The notes: generated from the letters alone by a model not told the origin. Counted from the stretch's first letter, positions 8,697 through 17,311 are shown. The stretch: 64,000 nucleotides of DNA from Roseivirga sp. (GCA_018402485.1 JAGYIY010000001.1:838001-902000), one strand, 5' to 3'. Numbers and translations are program-made.

Positions 8697-9757
8697 TACA
8701 CCATAGCATTGATGTGCATTCCGGCTCCTACTGAGGCGAAAACCACATGATCGCCTGAAGACAAGCTATGACCCTCCATTTCGCCACGTAAAATTAAATC
8801 GAGCATGGTAGGGATGGTGGCAACGGAGCTATTGCCCAAAGTTTGGATTGTCATGGGCATGAGTCGTTCAACATCTGGTGATTGATCGTAGAGCTTGAAA
8901 AGCTTTAAAATAATGGCCTCATCCATTTTTTCGTTAGCCTGATGAATCAAAATTTTATTGATATCACTCAAATCTAGATGGGCCTTGTCAATGGCACTTT
9001 TGATTGATTCGGCAACATATAACAATGCATACTCATAAATTTTGCGACCTTTCATTTTGATATAGCGCTTGGCACTATCTTTTAATTTGGGGTGATTCGA
9101 AGGTCCCATGGCTAGGTAATCGAGCTCTATGGCGGCATCTGTTCTAGAACTTTGACTTAAACAACCTCCCTTGCTGTTTTCTGAAGCTTGAAAAATAACG
9201 GCTCCCGCACCATCAGAAAAAATCATCGAATCTCTGTCGTGTTTATCTACAATACGGCTTAAGGTTTCGGCACCTATCACCATCACCGCTTTGGCATCGC
9301 CACAACGAATCATTTGCGAAGCTTGTATGGCACCCTGTACCCAGCCGGGGCACCCAAAAATCAAATCATAACAAGTAACGTTAGGGTTTGTAATACCTAA
9401 ACGATGCTTTACTCTACTGGCAAGGCTTGGCATTACATCTACCAGATTAGCTTCATCTTCTAATTCACCAAAGTTTTGAGCGAAAATAATGTAGTCTAAA
9501 TCTTCTTGATCGATACTGCTGCGATTAAGTGCCTCACGAGCAGCCTCAGCTGCTAAATCAGAGCAAAGTTGCCCGGCTAAAGCGTAGCGCCTTTCTTTGA
9601 TGCCCGTTATTTTTTCAAACTTTTGAATGATAACTTCATTGCTCATTGGAAAGGGTTCGCCATTTTCCTGATAAAATTCTGAATCAAGGAAGTCTTCGTT
9701 TTTCACAATTCTTTCCGGAAGGCAACTGCCTACCCCATTTATGATTACTTTCGGCAT
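8684..9757 (-). CDS. FabH-like 3-oxoacyl-ACP synthase III
   Basis: Thiolase-fold ketosynthase III that joins an acyl-CoA starter with malonyl-ACP or a related acyl donor. The Cys-His-Asn triad is complete: Cys136 in FGCPGWVQG, His in ILIHQANEKMDE and Asn in LGNSSVATIP. Length 357 residues is a little longer than housekeeping FabH, and the insert SEFYQENGEPFPMSNE near residue 26 also suggests a paralogue with special starter use. The track start at 9796 lies in the TetR gene; the ATG at 9757 (MPKVIINGVG) is the natural start, 5 bp after the TetR stop. The pair is co-transcribed and thus under the TetR operator at 10357. Confidence 0.85.
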   Translation of the reverse strand: MPKVIINGVGSCLPERIVKNEDFLDSEFYQENGEPFPMSNEVIIQKFEKITGIKERRYALAGQLCSDLAAEAAREALNRSSIDQEDLDYIIFAQNFGELEDEANLVDVMPSLASRVKHRLGITNPNVTCYDLIFGCPGWVQGAIQASQMIRCGDAKAVMVIGAETLSRIVDKHDRDSMIFSDGAGAVIFQASENSKGGCLSQSSRTDAAIELDYLAMGPSNHPKLKDSAKRYIKMKGRKIYEYALLYVAESIKSAIDKAHLDLSDINKILIHQANEKMDEAIILKLFKLYDQSPDVERLMPMTIQTLGNSSVATIPTMLDLILRGEMEGHSLSSGDHVVFASVGAGMHINAMVYQVP

Positions 9758-9762
9758 AATTT

Positions 9763-10350
9763 CTATTTGTTTGGAGCGAGAGCTACAGACCTCCAACAGG
9801 CCTCTGCAGCTTGCTCAATTTTAGTTTCTGTTAAATTTTGATTGTGGTCCAAGTGAAGTTTCACTAACATCACGATGGGCCCGTAGAGTAAAGCAACCAA
9901 AGTATAGAGTGGAAGATCTTTCATGGCTTTGGCTTTTTTGGACTCAATGAAAAATGACATAATCGGAGCCAGAATAATAAAGGTTTCTTCACGCGTCATG
10001 TTGCCCACAAAAGGGGCATATCGGTATTGCTCTACAAACTGAAAGGATTTGGGGTGCTCTAAACAATAGTGTATTAAATTAATCCACAGGTGTTTGAACC
10101 GTTCTTTAAAAGTGCCTTCTTCCTTGTAATTTTTTAAAATGGCCTTGATAACCCGTTTTTTAATGGTCGTAAACAATTCATTAATCAACTCTTCTTTGTT
10201 GGAAAAGTATCGATAAATAGTTCCCGCTCCGATTCCTGCTTTCTGGGCAATTAAGGAAATAGGTGTGGCATGAAAACCTCTCTCTGTAACCAGTTCTAAG
10301 GTGGCTTCTAGAATCAAAGTTCTTTTGTCTGTAACCTGTTGATCAATCAT
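9763..10350 (-). CDS. TetR family transcriptional regulator
   Basis: 195 residues with an N-terminal TetR helix-turn-helix (AQKAGIGAGTIYRYFSNKEELINELF, about residues 30-55) and a helical ligand-binding domain of the acyl/lipid-sensing type by size. It forms an operon with the FabH-like gene downstream (5-bp gap). A perfect 10+2+10 inverted repeat lies 6 bp before its start codon, so autorepression is likely; an acyl-CoA or fatty acid ligand is an inference from its partner gene. Confidence 0.9.
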   Translation of the reverse strand: MIDQQVTDKRTLILEATLELVTERGFHATPISLIAQKAGIGAGTIYRYFSNKEELINELFTTIKKRVIKAILKNYKEEGTFKERFKHLWINLIHYCLEHPKSFQFVEQYRYAPFVGNMTREETFIILAPIMSFFIESKKAKAMKDLPLYTLVALLYGPIVMLVKLHLDHNQNLTETKIEQAAEACWRSVALAPNK

Positions 10351-10356
10351 AGGCTA

Positions 10357-10378
10357 GCGGAATGAATGTTCATTCCGC
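10357..10378. promoter_or_regulatory. 22-bp TetR operator palindrome
   Basis: Two perfect 10-base arms, GCGGAATGAA and TTCATTCCGC, with a 2-base centre (TG). It begins 6 bp upstream of the TetR start codon and lies just downstream of a TTAATTTG box on the minus strand, so a bound dimer pair would cover the transcription start. The core GAATGAnnTTCATTC-like half-sites resemble those of FadR-type TetR repressors. accD's promoter is about 110 bp away and is probably not covered. Confidence 0.8.
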
Positions 10379-10491
10379 ACAAATTAAGCGATGTTAGAGC
10401 TTCAATACAAAGAATTTACGATATTCTTTTCTTGGTAATGGACATCCTATTGCTTAATTGAGCTACCTGAATGGATGTGTGACAATTTGCT

Positions 10492-10522
10492 TTGGCTTAC
10501 GATTCATTTTGACGTAATTTTG
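10492..10522 (+). promoter_or_regulatory. accD promoter, -33 TTG and -7 TAATTTTG
   Basis: TTG at 10492-10494 (in TTTGG) and a perfect TAATTTTG at 10515-10522 are spaced by 20 bp. Transcription would start near 10527, giving a leader of about 20-25 nt before the accD ATG. Confidence 0.75.
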
Positions 10523-10550
10523 ACATCACAATTAACTTAACCGATTGCGT

Positions 10551-11393
10551 ATGTCTTGGTTTCAAAGAAAAGTAAAAGGAATTACCACACCTACAGACCA
10601 AAAAAAGGACGCTCCTGATGGCTTATGGTTTAAAACACCTAGTGGTTCAATCATTCATACACGTGAGTTAAAGAACAATGCTTATGTATGTCCCGAAGAT
10701 GGTTTCCATGTACGCATAGGTTCTAAAGAATATTTTGAGATTCTTTTCGATCATAACAAGTTTACAGAGTTGGATGCCAATTTAAGTTCTGCCGACCCGC
10801 TCAACTTTGTAGATAGTAAGCCTTACACCAAAAGAATAAAGGCAACACAAGAGAAAACCAAGCTCACAGATGCTGTTCGAACAGCCTATGGGCAAATGGA
10901 TGGGCAAGACTTAGTGGTGTCCTGTATGGACTTCGCTTTCATTGGCGGGTCCATGGGATCTGTGGTAGGCGAAAAGATTTCACGCGGAATAGACCATGCG
11001 ATTAAAACCAAAACGCCTTTTCTAATGATTTCTAAGTCGGGTGGGGCTAGAATGATGGAAGCAGGTTTTTCTTTAATGCAATTGGGAAAGACCTCTGCAA
11101 AATTAGCTTTGCTTAGCGAAGCAGGCATTCCTTACATCTCCTTATTAACAGACCCAACAACAGGTGGGGTAACAGCATCTTACGCCATGTTGGGGGATTT
11201 CAATATTTCTGAACCTGGGGCGCTCATTGGCTTTGCCGGGCCAAGAGTCATTCGCGATACGGTGGGCAAAGACCTTCCCAAAGGCTTTCAAAGCTCGGAG
11301 TTTGTATTAGAGCATGGTTTTCTCGATTTTATCGTTGATAGAAGAGACTTAAAGAAGCAGCTTTCTACATTATTGAACATGCTACAAAGTTGA
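10551..11393 (+). CDS. accD: acetyl-CoA carboxylase carboxyltransferase subunit beta
   Basis: Beta half of the carboxyltransferase that makes malonyl-CoA for fatty acid synthesis. Crotonase-type motifs are intact: [42 protein letters not shown] and GFAGPRVI. The N-terminal zinc ribbon is not: where E. coli has two CxxC pairs, this protein has Thr29, Gly32, Cys47 and Asp50, so only one of four zinc ligands is left. I start at ATG 10551 (MSWFQRK, 280 aa) instead of the track's TTG at 10545. It is divergent from the TetR/FabH-like pair, which suggests shared lipid metabolism. Confidence 0.96.
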   Translation: MSWFQRKVKGITTPTDQKKDAPDGLWFKTPSGSIIHTRELKNNAYVCPEDGFHVRIGSKEYFEILFDHNKFTELDANLSSADPLNFVDSKPYTKRIKATQEKTKLTDAVRTAYGQMDGQDLVVSCMDFAFIGGSMGSVVGEKISRGIDHAIKTKTPFLMISKSGGARMMEAGFSLMQLGKTSAKLALLSEAGIPYISLLTDPTTGGVTASYAMLGDFNISEPGALIGFAGPRVIRDTVGKDLPKGFQSSEFVLEHGFLDFIVDRRDLKKQLSTLLNMLQS

Positions 11394-11569
11394 ATTTCTT
11401 TGAAGCTTTTTGTATCAGGGGAATTTCTTTGGAACAAATATTTTGATGGGTTAAAATCAAGCCCACTTTCTCAAGGGTTATATACCTCGCAGTTTCCAAC
11501 GCAAGGACTATCCCCTACTTACCTGAATGTCAACTCTCTAATACGTAGAAAATATTATTTTAAAACCTT

Positions 11570-11598
11570 TTGATTTTCAAAAAGCTACTGTACGTTTG
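11570..11598 (+). promoter_or_regulatory. promoter of the metX-hom leader
   Basis: TTG at 11570-11572, 18 bp spacer, and a perfect TACGTTTG -7 box at 11591-11598. The predicted start near 11603 is about 25 nt before the first riboswitch helix, so the aptamer lies wholly in the transcript. Confidence 0.8.
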
Positions 11599-11627
11599 TG
11601 ACATCAAGTCATTCCTAAGCGGAATCG

Positions 11628-11749
11628 ATTTATAAAGAAGCGTGGAGAGACAGGCTCTTCGAAGCGCTAGCAACCATCCCGATGCCTCGGGAAAGGTGCT
11701 AAATCCTGATCCCAAATGGGTGTCAAGTGACATTCGGGAGAATATAAAT
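11628..11749 (+). ncRNA. SAM-I (S-box) riboswitch upstream of metX
   Basis: About 122 nt with the S-box layout: closing helix P1 from ATTTATA (11628) pairing exactly with TATAAAT (11743-11749); then an AAGAAG turn, GGAGAGACAGGCTC, GAAGCGCTAGCAACC and the P3 arm TCCCGATGCCTCGGGA, then GGTGCTAAATCC. The conserved GCAACC and GGTGCnAAnTCC blocks are those that build the S-adenosylmethionine pocket. It precedes metX-hom, a known S-box target class. The region between 11394 and this element holds the promoter but no gene; between it and the ATG at 11894 lie about 144 nt with two mutually exclusive hairpins (see next entry). Confidence 0.88.
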
Positions 11750-11784
11750 TGGTACATCATGTTCACTAATTTTATCCAATTACC

Positions 11785-11809
11785 GCCCAAAGGTGGGCAC
11801 AAGCTCACC
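11785..11809 (+). promoter_or_regulatory. two mutually exclusive hairpins in the metX leader
   Basis: GCCCA (11785-11789) can pair with TGGGC (11794-11798), or GGTGGGC (11792-11798) can pair with GCTCACC (11803-11809, one G-U). Both use the same middle strand. This may be the riboswitch expression platform, but there is no U-tract and the ATG is about 85 nt further on, so the mechanism is unclear. Confidence 0.4.
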
Positions 11810-11893
11810 CAACTGCACTTACCTTTTCGCCATGTTCATTTCACCCATTTATTGAGCTTTTCAGTTCATCTTGGTTAATAATTTTTGAGCAAC

Positions 11894-12958
11894 ATGTTGA
11901 TAGAAAACCGCAATGTGGAGGCAAACCCTAGGGGTGAGAACCACAACAATTTGCAATCTTTTAGCCTAAAGGGAAATTTTAGTCTCGAAAGTGGTGCCTT
12001 TTTAACGAATGCCAAGGTAGCTTACCGAACGTTTGGTCAACTTAATGCTGATCAAACTAATGTGGTTTGGGTTTGCCATGCGCTAACTGCTGATACCAAT
12101 CCTACCGATTGGTGGTCAGGTCTGGTTGGGAAAGGGTCTTTGATTGATTCGGATGTTTATTTTATTGTATGTGCCAATATTTTGGGTTCTTGCTATGGTA
12201 GTACAGGGCCGAAAGCGTTTAATCCTGCTACTGGTGAAAGGTACTTGAGGGAATTTCCATTGATCACCATACGTGATATTGCGAAAGCACATGACCAGTT
12301 ACGTGATCATTTGGGAATTACACAAATTACCTTGGGAATTGGCGGTTCTATGGGGGGGCAACAACTTTTGGAATGGGCCATTTTAAAGCCACGGCTTTTT
12401 AAAAAGCTTGCCTTGGTGGCCTGTTCGGCTAAGAGCTCGCCATGGGGTATTGCCATTCGATCTGCTCAGCGCATGGCCATTGAAGCAGACCCTTCTTTTT
12501 ATGCAAAATCACCAAAAGGAGGATGGAAGGGTTTGGAGGCGGCCCGTGCCATGGCAATGGTAACTTATCGTACCGATGCCATTTATAATGCCAGGCAATT
12601 CGAAGATCAGGAGAAAATGGATGGGTTTCTTTCCGAAAGTTATCAACGCTATCAAGGTAAAAAATTGCGCAACCGCTTTGATGCCCGATCTTATTATGCC
12701 CTTACCAAAACCATGGATACCCATGACGTAGGGCGTCGACGAGGTGGAGTAGTTACTGCCCTACAGCACATTAAATCGCACTGCTTGATTGTAGGAATTC
12801 TCTCAGACATGCTTTTTGCCCGTTTTGAATCGGAACTAATGGCCAAAGAAATACCAAATGCAAATCTGCATTGGATAGATTCACTACACGGACATGATGG
12901 TTTTCTGACGGAAACCGAACAGCTTTCTCAACTTATTAGACCCTTTTTAACTCAGTAA
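11894..12958 (+). CDS. metX: homoserine O-acetyltransferase
   Basis: Alpha/beta-hydrolase that acetylates homoserine from acetyl-CoA, the committed step to methionine. 354 residues. Visible: CHALTADTNP (oxyanion side), the family mark GSCYGSTGP, nucleophile elbow GGSMGGQQ, and the C-terminal Asp/His part ILSDMLF and LHGHDGFL. I use ATG 11894; the track starts at the TTG at 11885. Two bases separate it from hom, so both form an operon under the SAM-I riboswitch, which would shut off the pathway when SAM is plentiful. Confidence 0.95.
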   Translation: MLIENRNVEANPRGENHNNLQSFSLKGNFSLESGAFLTNAKVAYRTFGQLNADQTNVVWVCHALTADTNPTDWWSGLVGKGSLIDSDVYFIVCANILGSCYGSTGPKAFNPATGERYLREFPLITIRDIAKAHDQLRDHLGITQITLGIGGSMGGQQLLEWAILKPRLFKKLALVACSAKSSPWGIAIRSAQRMAIEADPSFYAKSPKGGWKGLEAARAMAMVTYRTDAIYNARQFEDQEKMDGFLSESYQRYQGKKLRNRFDARSYYALTKTMDTHDVGRRRGGVVTALQHIKSHCLIVGILSDMLFARFESELMAKEIPNANLHWIDSLHGHDGFLTETEQLSQLIRPFLTQ

Positions 12959-12960
12959 TT

Positions 12961-14244
12961 ATGAAAAACATTTCCATTGGATTATTTGGCTTTGGCTGTG
13001 TGGGTCAGGGCCTTTATCAAACATTAAATCAGTCAAAAAACTTTGCAGGTTATATTGCTAAAATTGGAATTAAAGACCCTAGAAAAAAACGCGAATTACC
13101 TAGTCATTTGTTTACTACTGATGCACTTTCAATCATAGAAGATCCTAAAATCGATATCATAGTGGAGCTGATTGATGATGCATCCGCAGCATTAGAAATT
13201 GTGGTATCAGCTCTTAAAGCGGGTAAATCTGTGGTAACAGCTAATAAGAAGATGGTTGCAGAAAACATGCAGTTACTGGTAGATTTGCAGAAAGAAACCG
13301 GTAATGCTGTCCTTTATGAAGGAGCAGTTTGTGCCAGTATTCCCATCATTAGAACCTTAGAAGAGTATTTCGGTCATGAACCGCTCACGGAGGTCAAAGG
13401 CGTTTTCAATGGCTCAACCAATTACATCTTAAGCCGTGTTTTTCATGATAAATTAGATTACGAAACGGCACTTGCTCAAGCGCAGGATTTAGGCTTTGCT
13501 GAGTCAGACCCGGCTTTAGATGTGGAAGGCTATGATGCGAAATATAAGCTTTGTATACTTATCAGCCATACTTTTGGGCTACATGTGCACCCCGATCAGG
13601 TTTTGAATTTGGGTATTCAGCGCATCAAATCGGCTGACCTTGAATATGCCAGTGCTCATGGATGGCGCATTAAACTGTTAGGTCATGCGCAACGTATTGA
13701 GGATAAGGTGTATGCCTTTGTAATGCCTCGATTTGTACCGATTAATGATAATTTAGCCACAACAGAAAACGAATACAATGCTGTGGTCATCAATGGTGAA
13801 TTTTGTGATAATCAATGGTTTACAGGCAAAGGGGCAGGTAGTTTGCCCACAGGTGCGGCTGTACTCTCAGACGTTTCTGCTTTGAGCTATGCGTATAAGT
13901 ATGAGTATAAAAAAGAGTCTCACAAAGAAAACGTATTTTTTTCGAACGACTCACCGGTAAAAATTTATGCCAGTTTTCAATCTCCGGAGGATGTTTTACT
14001 CAACGATTTTGACCAAGTGATTGAAAAATATTTCAGCTACGATCATTGCTATGTTGTTGGAACAATTTGTTTAAATAAACTAAGGACAGAAATATGGCAA
14101 AACAATCCTCATATTAATGTGGTTTTGACTGCCGATACGTTAGATAACTCTTTAGGAAAGTTATGCGTTAATCAACTGAAAGTAGAAATCGATGAATTGA
14201 AGAAGGGTCAAAGGCTGAGGAAAAAATTGATGTTGCAGTTGTAA
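12961..14244 (+). CDS. hom: homoserine dehydrogenase
   Basis: Reduces aspartate semialdehyde to homoserine, supplying MetX and the threonine branch. 427 residues. N-terminal Rossmann loop GFGCVGQGL, VTANKKMVAEN lysine region, GVFNGSTNYILS, and the family signature GFAESDPALDVEGYDAKYKL with its catalytic Lys. The C-terminal 110 residues (after about 315) are divergent and not a clear ACT domain, so feedback by threonine is uncertain. It is a separate gene, not fused to aspartokinase. Being second in the SAM riboswitch operon, it appears devoted to methionine supply. Confidence 0.93.
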   Translation: MKNISIGLFGFGCVGQGLYQTLNQSKNFAGYIAKIGIKDPRKKRELPSHLFTTDALSIIEDPKIDIIVELIDDASAALEIVVSALKAGKSVVTANKKMVAENMQLLVDLQKETGNAVLYEGAVCASIPIIRTLEEYFGHEPLTEVKGVFNGSTNYILSRVFHDKLDYETALAQAQDLGFAESDPALDVEGYDAKYKLCILISHTFGLHVHPDQVLNLGIQRIKSADLEYASAHGWRIKLLGHAQRIEDKVYAFVMPRFVPINDNLATTENEYNAVVINGEFCDNQWFTGKGAGSLPTGAAVLSDVSALSYAYKYEYKKESHKENVFFSNDSPVKIYASFQSPEDVLLNDFDQVIEKYFSYDHCYVVGTICLNKLRTEIWQNNPHINVVLTADTLDNSLGKLCVNQLKVEIDELKKGQRLRKKLMLQL

Positions 14245-14296
14245 TCAATTCTCTCATATTTTTTCGGTTCTCTTACTGATTTCATCTTTTAGTGAA

Positions 14297-14304
14297 TATA
14301 TTTG
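14297..14304 (+). promoter_or_regulatory. -7 promoter box of nqrF
   Basis: TATATTTG is a perfect TAnnTTTG match, 57 nt before the nqrF ATG; a weak CTG stands 18 bp upstream in the -33 place. It shows nqrF is transcribed on its own rather than from hom. Confidence 0.6.
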
Positions 14305-14361
14305 TAGCCATTTCAGGCATTTAGGCTTGATTTCATTTGTTGATAAAAAAACGATTAGTAG

Positions 14362-15666
14362 ATGTCTTCTGTAATAATTACTTCCATTGCTGCCTTTGCA
14401 GTTATTATTCTCTTACTGGTGATGATTCTGCTCTATGCGCAGTCGAAATTGGTACAATCTGGTGATGTGAAAATTATAGTGAATGGTGATGAAGAAAATC
14501 CCATTGTAACGCAAGCAGGCTCAACATTACTGAATACCCTTTCCAATCAGAAAGTATTTTTGCCTTCAGCTTGTGGCGGAGGGGGTACTTGCGCCATGTG
14601 TAAATGTACCATTAACGAGGGTGGTGGAGATGTTCTTCCAACGGAAGAAGGTCACCTGAGCCGCTCAGAGAAAAAAGAAGGTGTGCGTTTATCTTGCCAA
14701 GTTAAGGTGAAAAACGACATGCGTATCGAGATTCCTGAAGAAATATTTGGTATCAAAAAATGGGAATGCGAAGTAGTTTCCAACTACAATGTAGCCTCGT
14801 TTATTAAAGAGTTTGTTGTTCAACTGCCTCAAGGTGAAAGCCTAGACTTCGAAGCCGGAGGTTACATTCAAATTGATGTGCCACCAGTGGAATGCGATTT
14901 CAAAGACATCGATATTAAACCTAACCCTGATGACCCTGCAGGTCCGGAAAAATTCAAAGGAGACTGGGATAAATTTGGCTTGTGGAATTTGAAAATGGTG
15001 AACAAGGAAGAAATCTTTAGGGCATATTCCATGGCCAACCACCCTGCTGAAGGTAATATCATCATGTTGAACATCAGGATTGCAACACCGCCCTGGGATA
15101 GAGCCAACAATAAGTGGATGGATGTCAATCCTGGCATTTGTTCTTCTTATGTATTTACTCGTAAACCAGGTGATAAAGTAACCATTTCAGGGCCTTATGG
15201 TGAGTTCTTTATTAAACCAACTGAAGCAGAGATGCTTTACATTGGTGGGGGTGCTGGAATGGCACCAATGAGGTCTCATTTATTTCATTTATTCCACACT
15301 TTAAAGACCGATCGTAAAGTTTCTTTCTGGTATGGAGGTCGTTCTAAAACAGAGTTATTCTATCTCAACGATTTCAGAAAGATAGAAAAAGAGTTCCCAA
15401 ACTTCAATTTCCATGTAGTTCTTTCAGAACCTCTTCCGGAAGATAATTGGAAAGAGAAAAAAGATTTAGAGGATAAAGAAGGTGATGGTTTCTTAGGATT
15501 TGTTCACCAAGCAGTAATTGATCAATATTTGTCAAAGCACGATGCCCCAGAAGACATAGAGTTTTATTTCTGTGGACCTCCATTGATGAATGCTGCAGTG
15601 CTTAAAATGTGCGATGATTGGGGTATTCCTGATGAAAATGTTGCCTTTGATGATTTTGGAGGCTAG
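14362..15666 (+). CDS. nqrF: Na+-translocating NADH:quinone reductase subunit F
   Basis: Electron entry subunit of the Na+-pumping NQR complex: takes electrons from NADH via FAD to a 2Fe-2S centre at the inner membrane. One N-terminal helix (about 5-25); ferredoxin domain with Cys71, Cys77, Cys80 and Cys112 ([16 protein letters not shown]); FAD-binding RAYSMAN; NAD-binding [12 protein letters not shown] and FCGPPLMN near the end. Length 434 is somewhat longer than the 405-410 residues of Vibrio NqrF, through extra sequence near residues 175-200 (rich in Asp, Pro and Lys). nqrA-E are not adjacent; own promoter and terminator flank this gene. Confidence 0.95.
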   Translation: MSSVIITSIAAFAVIILLLVMILLYAQSKLVQSGDVKIIVNGDEENPIVTQAGSTLLNTLSNQKVFLPSACGGGGTCAMCKCTINEGGGDVLPTEEGHLSRSEKKEGVRLSCQVKVKNDMRIEIPEEIFGIKKWECEVVSNYNVASFIKEFVVQLPQGESLDFEAGGYIQIDVPPVECDFKDIDIKPNPDDPAGPEKFKGDWDKFGLWNLKMVNKEEIFRAYSMANHPAEGNIIMLNIRIATPPWDRANNKWMDVNPGICSSYVFTRKPGDKVTISGPYGEFFIKPTEAEMLYIGGGAGMAPMRSHLFHLFHTLKTDRKVSFWYGGRSKTELFYLNDFRKIEKEFPNFNFHVVLSEPLPEDNWKEKKDLEDKEGDGFLGFVHQAVIDQYLSKHDAPEDIEFYFCGPPLMNAAVLKMCDDWGIPDENVAFDDFGG

Positions 15667-15688
15667 CATGTTTGGTTCGAGTATTAAA

Positions 15689-15714
15689 AGGCTATCTTAG
15701 GATGGCCTTTTTTG
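15689..15714 (+). terminator. intrinsic terminator after nqrF
   Basis: AGGCTATC and GATGGCCT form an 8-bp stem (one T-G pair) with a TTAG loop, followed by six T. It ends nqrF transcription before the arginase-fold gene. Confidence 0.85.
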
Positions 15715-15742
15715 TTTTTATGTAGGCGGAGACATACATGAC

Positions 15743-15772
15743 TTGACTATTCATCTATTCCCATTAACTTTA
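15743..15772 (+). promoter_or_regulatory. promoter of the arginase-fold gene
   Basis: TTG at 15743-15745, 19-bp spacer, TAACTTTA at 15765-15772. The -7 box ends 4 nt before the ATG at 15777, so the first base of the start codon is the likely transcription start. Confidence 0.7.
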
Positions 15773-15776
15773 TCTT

Positions 15777-16913
15777 ATGAATTTAAAGTTGTTCTTTCAG
15801 CTACCAAAATTTGAGAATGATCTTCTGCACAGTGCATTAGGTACGAGCATACTCACCTTAATTAATGAAAACCTAGATTTTGCTAAAGTTGACGTTGCAC
15901 TTATTGGTCTCACAGAAAACAGAGGAACGAAGTTGAATACCGGTGTTTCTCGAGCCGCAGATTGCATTCGTAAAGAGCTTTACAGACTGAAAAAAAGCAA
16001 AAGTAATTATCGGATTATTGATTTGGGAAACCTTCAGAATGGAGAGCACTTAGAGGATACCTCTGATCGTTTGCGTGAGGTATGTGAGTTTCTAATCGGA
16101 CAAAAAATTATACCTGTTATCTTAGGCGGAACACACGATTTATCCTTGGCTCAGTATAAGGCTTTTGAAGCTTCTAACGATCTGATTTCGGTTTTGAATG
16201 TGGATGCAAAAATGGATGTAGAGGTAAAAGGAGCTGCTAATGAAACCTTTCTGTCAAAGCTAATTACGCACAAGCCGAATTTCTTGTTCAGCTACAATCA
16301 TTTGGCACATCAAGAATTTTTGGTAGAGGCTGGAGCACTCATGGCCATGAATCAGTTGTATTTTGAATCTATGCGTTTAGGCGAGCTAAGGGAAAACTTT
16401 GAAAAAGCAGAACCAATCATTCGCATGGCGAATATGCTGGCTTTTGATATATCGGCCATCAGAAGTGCAGATGCGCCCGGTCATTTTGAGGCGCAACCGT
16501 TCGGGCTCACAGGAGAAGAGGCTTGTCGTATTATGTGGTATGCAGGAATGAATGAGCGAATGAAGTCCGTTAGTATATCGGAGTTCAATCCTGATTTAGA
16601 TGAGGCACAAAATAAAACTGCCAAAGTAGTAGCAACCATGGTGTGGTATTTTCTGGAAGGTTATTATCACCGTAAGGATACGGGTGAATTCAATTCTTCG
16701 GCTTACACAAAATATACGGTAAGTTTTGAAGGGACCGATGACACCCTTACGTTTTATAAAAGCAATAAGACTGAAAAATGGTGGATGTTGGTTCAGTATG
16801 GCGAAGGTTTTAGGGACAGGGCTTATGTTCCTTGTAGCTATGAGGATTATACAGAAGCCACACATGGCGGATTTCCGGAGAGATGGATCAAGGCACAGGG
16901 AAAATTAATTTAA
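15777..16913 (+). CDS. arginase/formimidoylglutamase-fold protein with degenerate metal site
   Basis: 378 residues of the ureohydrolase (arginase, agmatinase, formimidoylglutamase) superfamily. GGTHDLS at 117-123 gives the first metal His (120). The second motif is DAKMD (143-147): both Asp remain but the His between them is Lys145. The third motif is FDIS: Asp224 stays but the second Asp is Ser226. So two of six manganese ligands are missing and catalysis as a binuclear Mn enzyme is doubtful. A C-terminal extension of about 80 residues, rich in aromatic residues, follows the fold. Related Bacteroidota proteins are usually annotated formimidoylglutamase; no hut genes are near. Its role may be binding or structural. 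Confidence 0.75.
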   Translation: MNLKLFFQLPKFENDLLHSALGTSILTLINENLDFAKVDVALIGLTENRGTKLNTGVSRAADCIRKELYRLKKSKSNYRIIDLGNLQNGEHLEDTSDRLREVCEFLIGQKIIPVILGGTHDLSLAQYKAFEASNDLISVLNVDAKMDVEVKGAANETFLSKLITHKPNFLFSYNHLAHQEFLVEAGALMAMNQLYFESMRLGELRENFEKAEPIIRMANMLAFDISAIRSADAPGHFEAQPFGLTGEEACRIMWYAGMNERMKSVSISEFNPDLDEAQNKTAKVVATMVWYFLEGYYHRKDTGEFNSSAYTKYTVSFEGTDDTLTFYKSNKTEKWWMLVQYGEGFRDRAYVPCSYEDYTEATHGGFPERWIKAQGKLI

Positions 16914-17311
16914 TCGGCATTGAATGGGCTAATCAACAACCTTTGGCCTTGAAAGCTTTTTTCATAAAGGGCTATGCAATAGGGTTCGAAGTCTATTGAA
17001 AATGGACTTGTTCCAGCATAAATCTGCTGCGGATAAGGTTGGCCTGATTCAAAAAAATAAACCTTGGTTTCTCCTAGTTTAGTAAATGGCATCAAGTTCC
17101 CATAAGCTTCCATTTCTTCCTGGTTTTCCGTATTCAAAGTAGTAACCACATACCTGCGAATAACAGGCCCTGTATTGTTTTCACTGCGATAGCTTGCGAC
17201 TTCCACAAAGCCCGAAGATAAGTCTTCTACCCCTGGTTGATTGAGGGCTTGCCGCAACATGAGGGTGACCAAAAGCGTTGTGCAGACCCAAAAAAGCCAC
17301 TTTTTTGTCAT
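16910..17311 (-). CDS. small membrane-anchored protein, last gene of the MoxR/DUF58 chain
   Basis: 133 residues: one N-terminal hydrophobic anchor (about 5-20), then a soluble domain likely outside the cytoplasm. No family recognised. It overlaps the DUF58 gene by 4 bp and so belongs to the chain that starts at 23299. Its end overlaps the arginase-fold gene by 4 bp on the other strand. Confidence 0.65.
   Translation of the reverse strand: MTKKWLFWVCTTLLVTLMLRQALNQPGVEDLSSGFVEVASYRSENNTGPVIRRYVVTTLNTENQEEMEAYGNLMPFTKLGETKVYFFESGQPYPQQIYAGTSPFSIDFEPYCIALYEKSFQGQRLLISPFNAD

Noticed and set aside
11560-11878. Two small ORFs (82 aa minus, 78 aa plus) in the metX leader
   Set aside because: They cover the promoter and SAM-I aptamer; composition is not protein-like and conserved RNA blocks explain the sequence.
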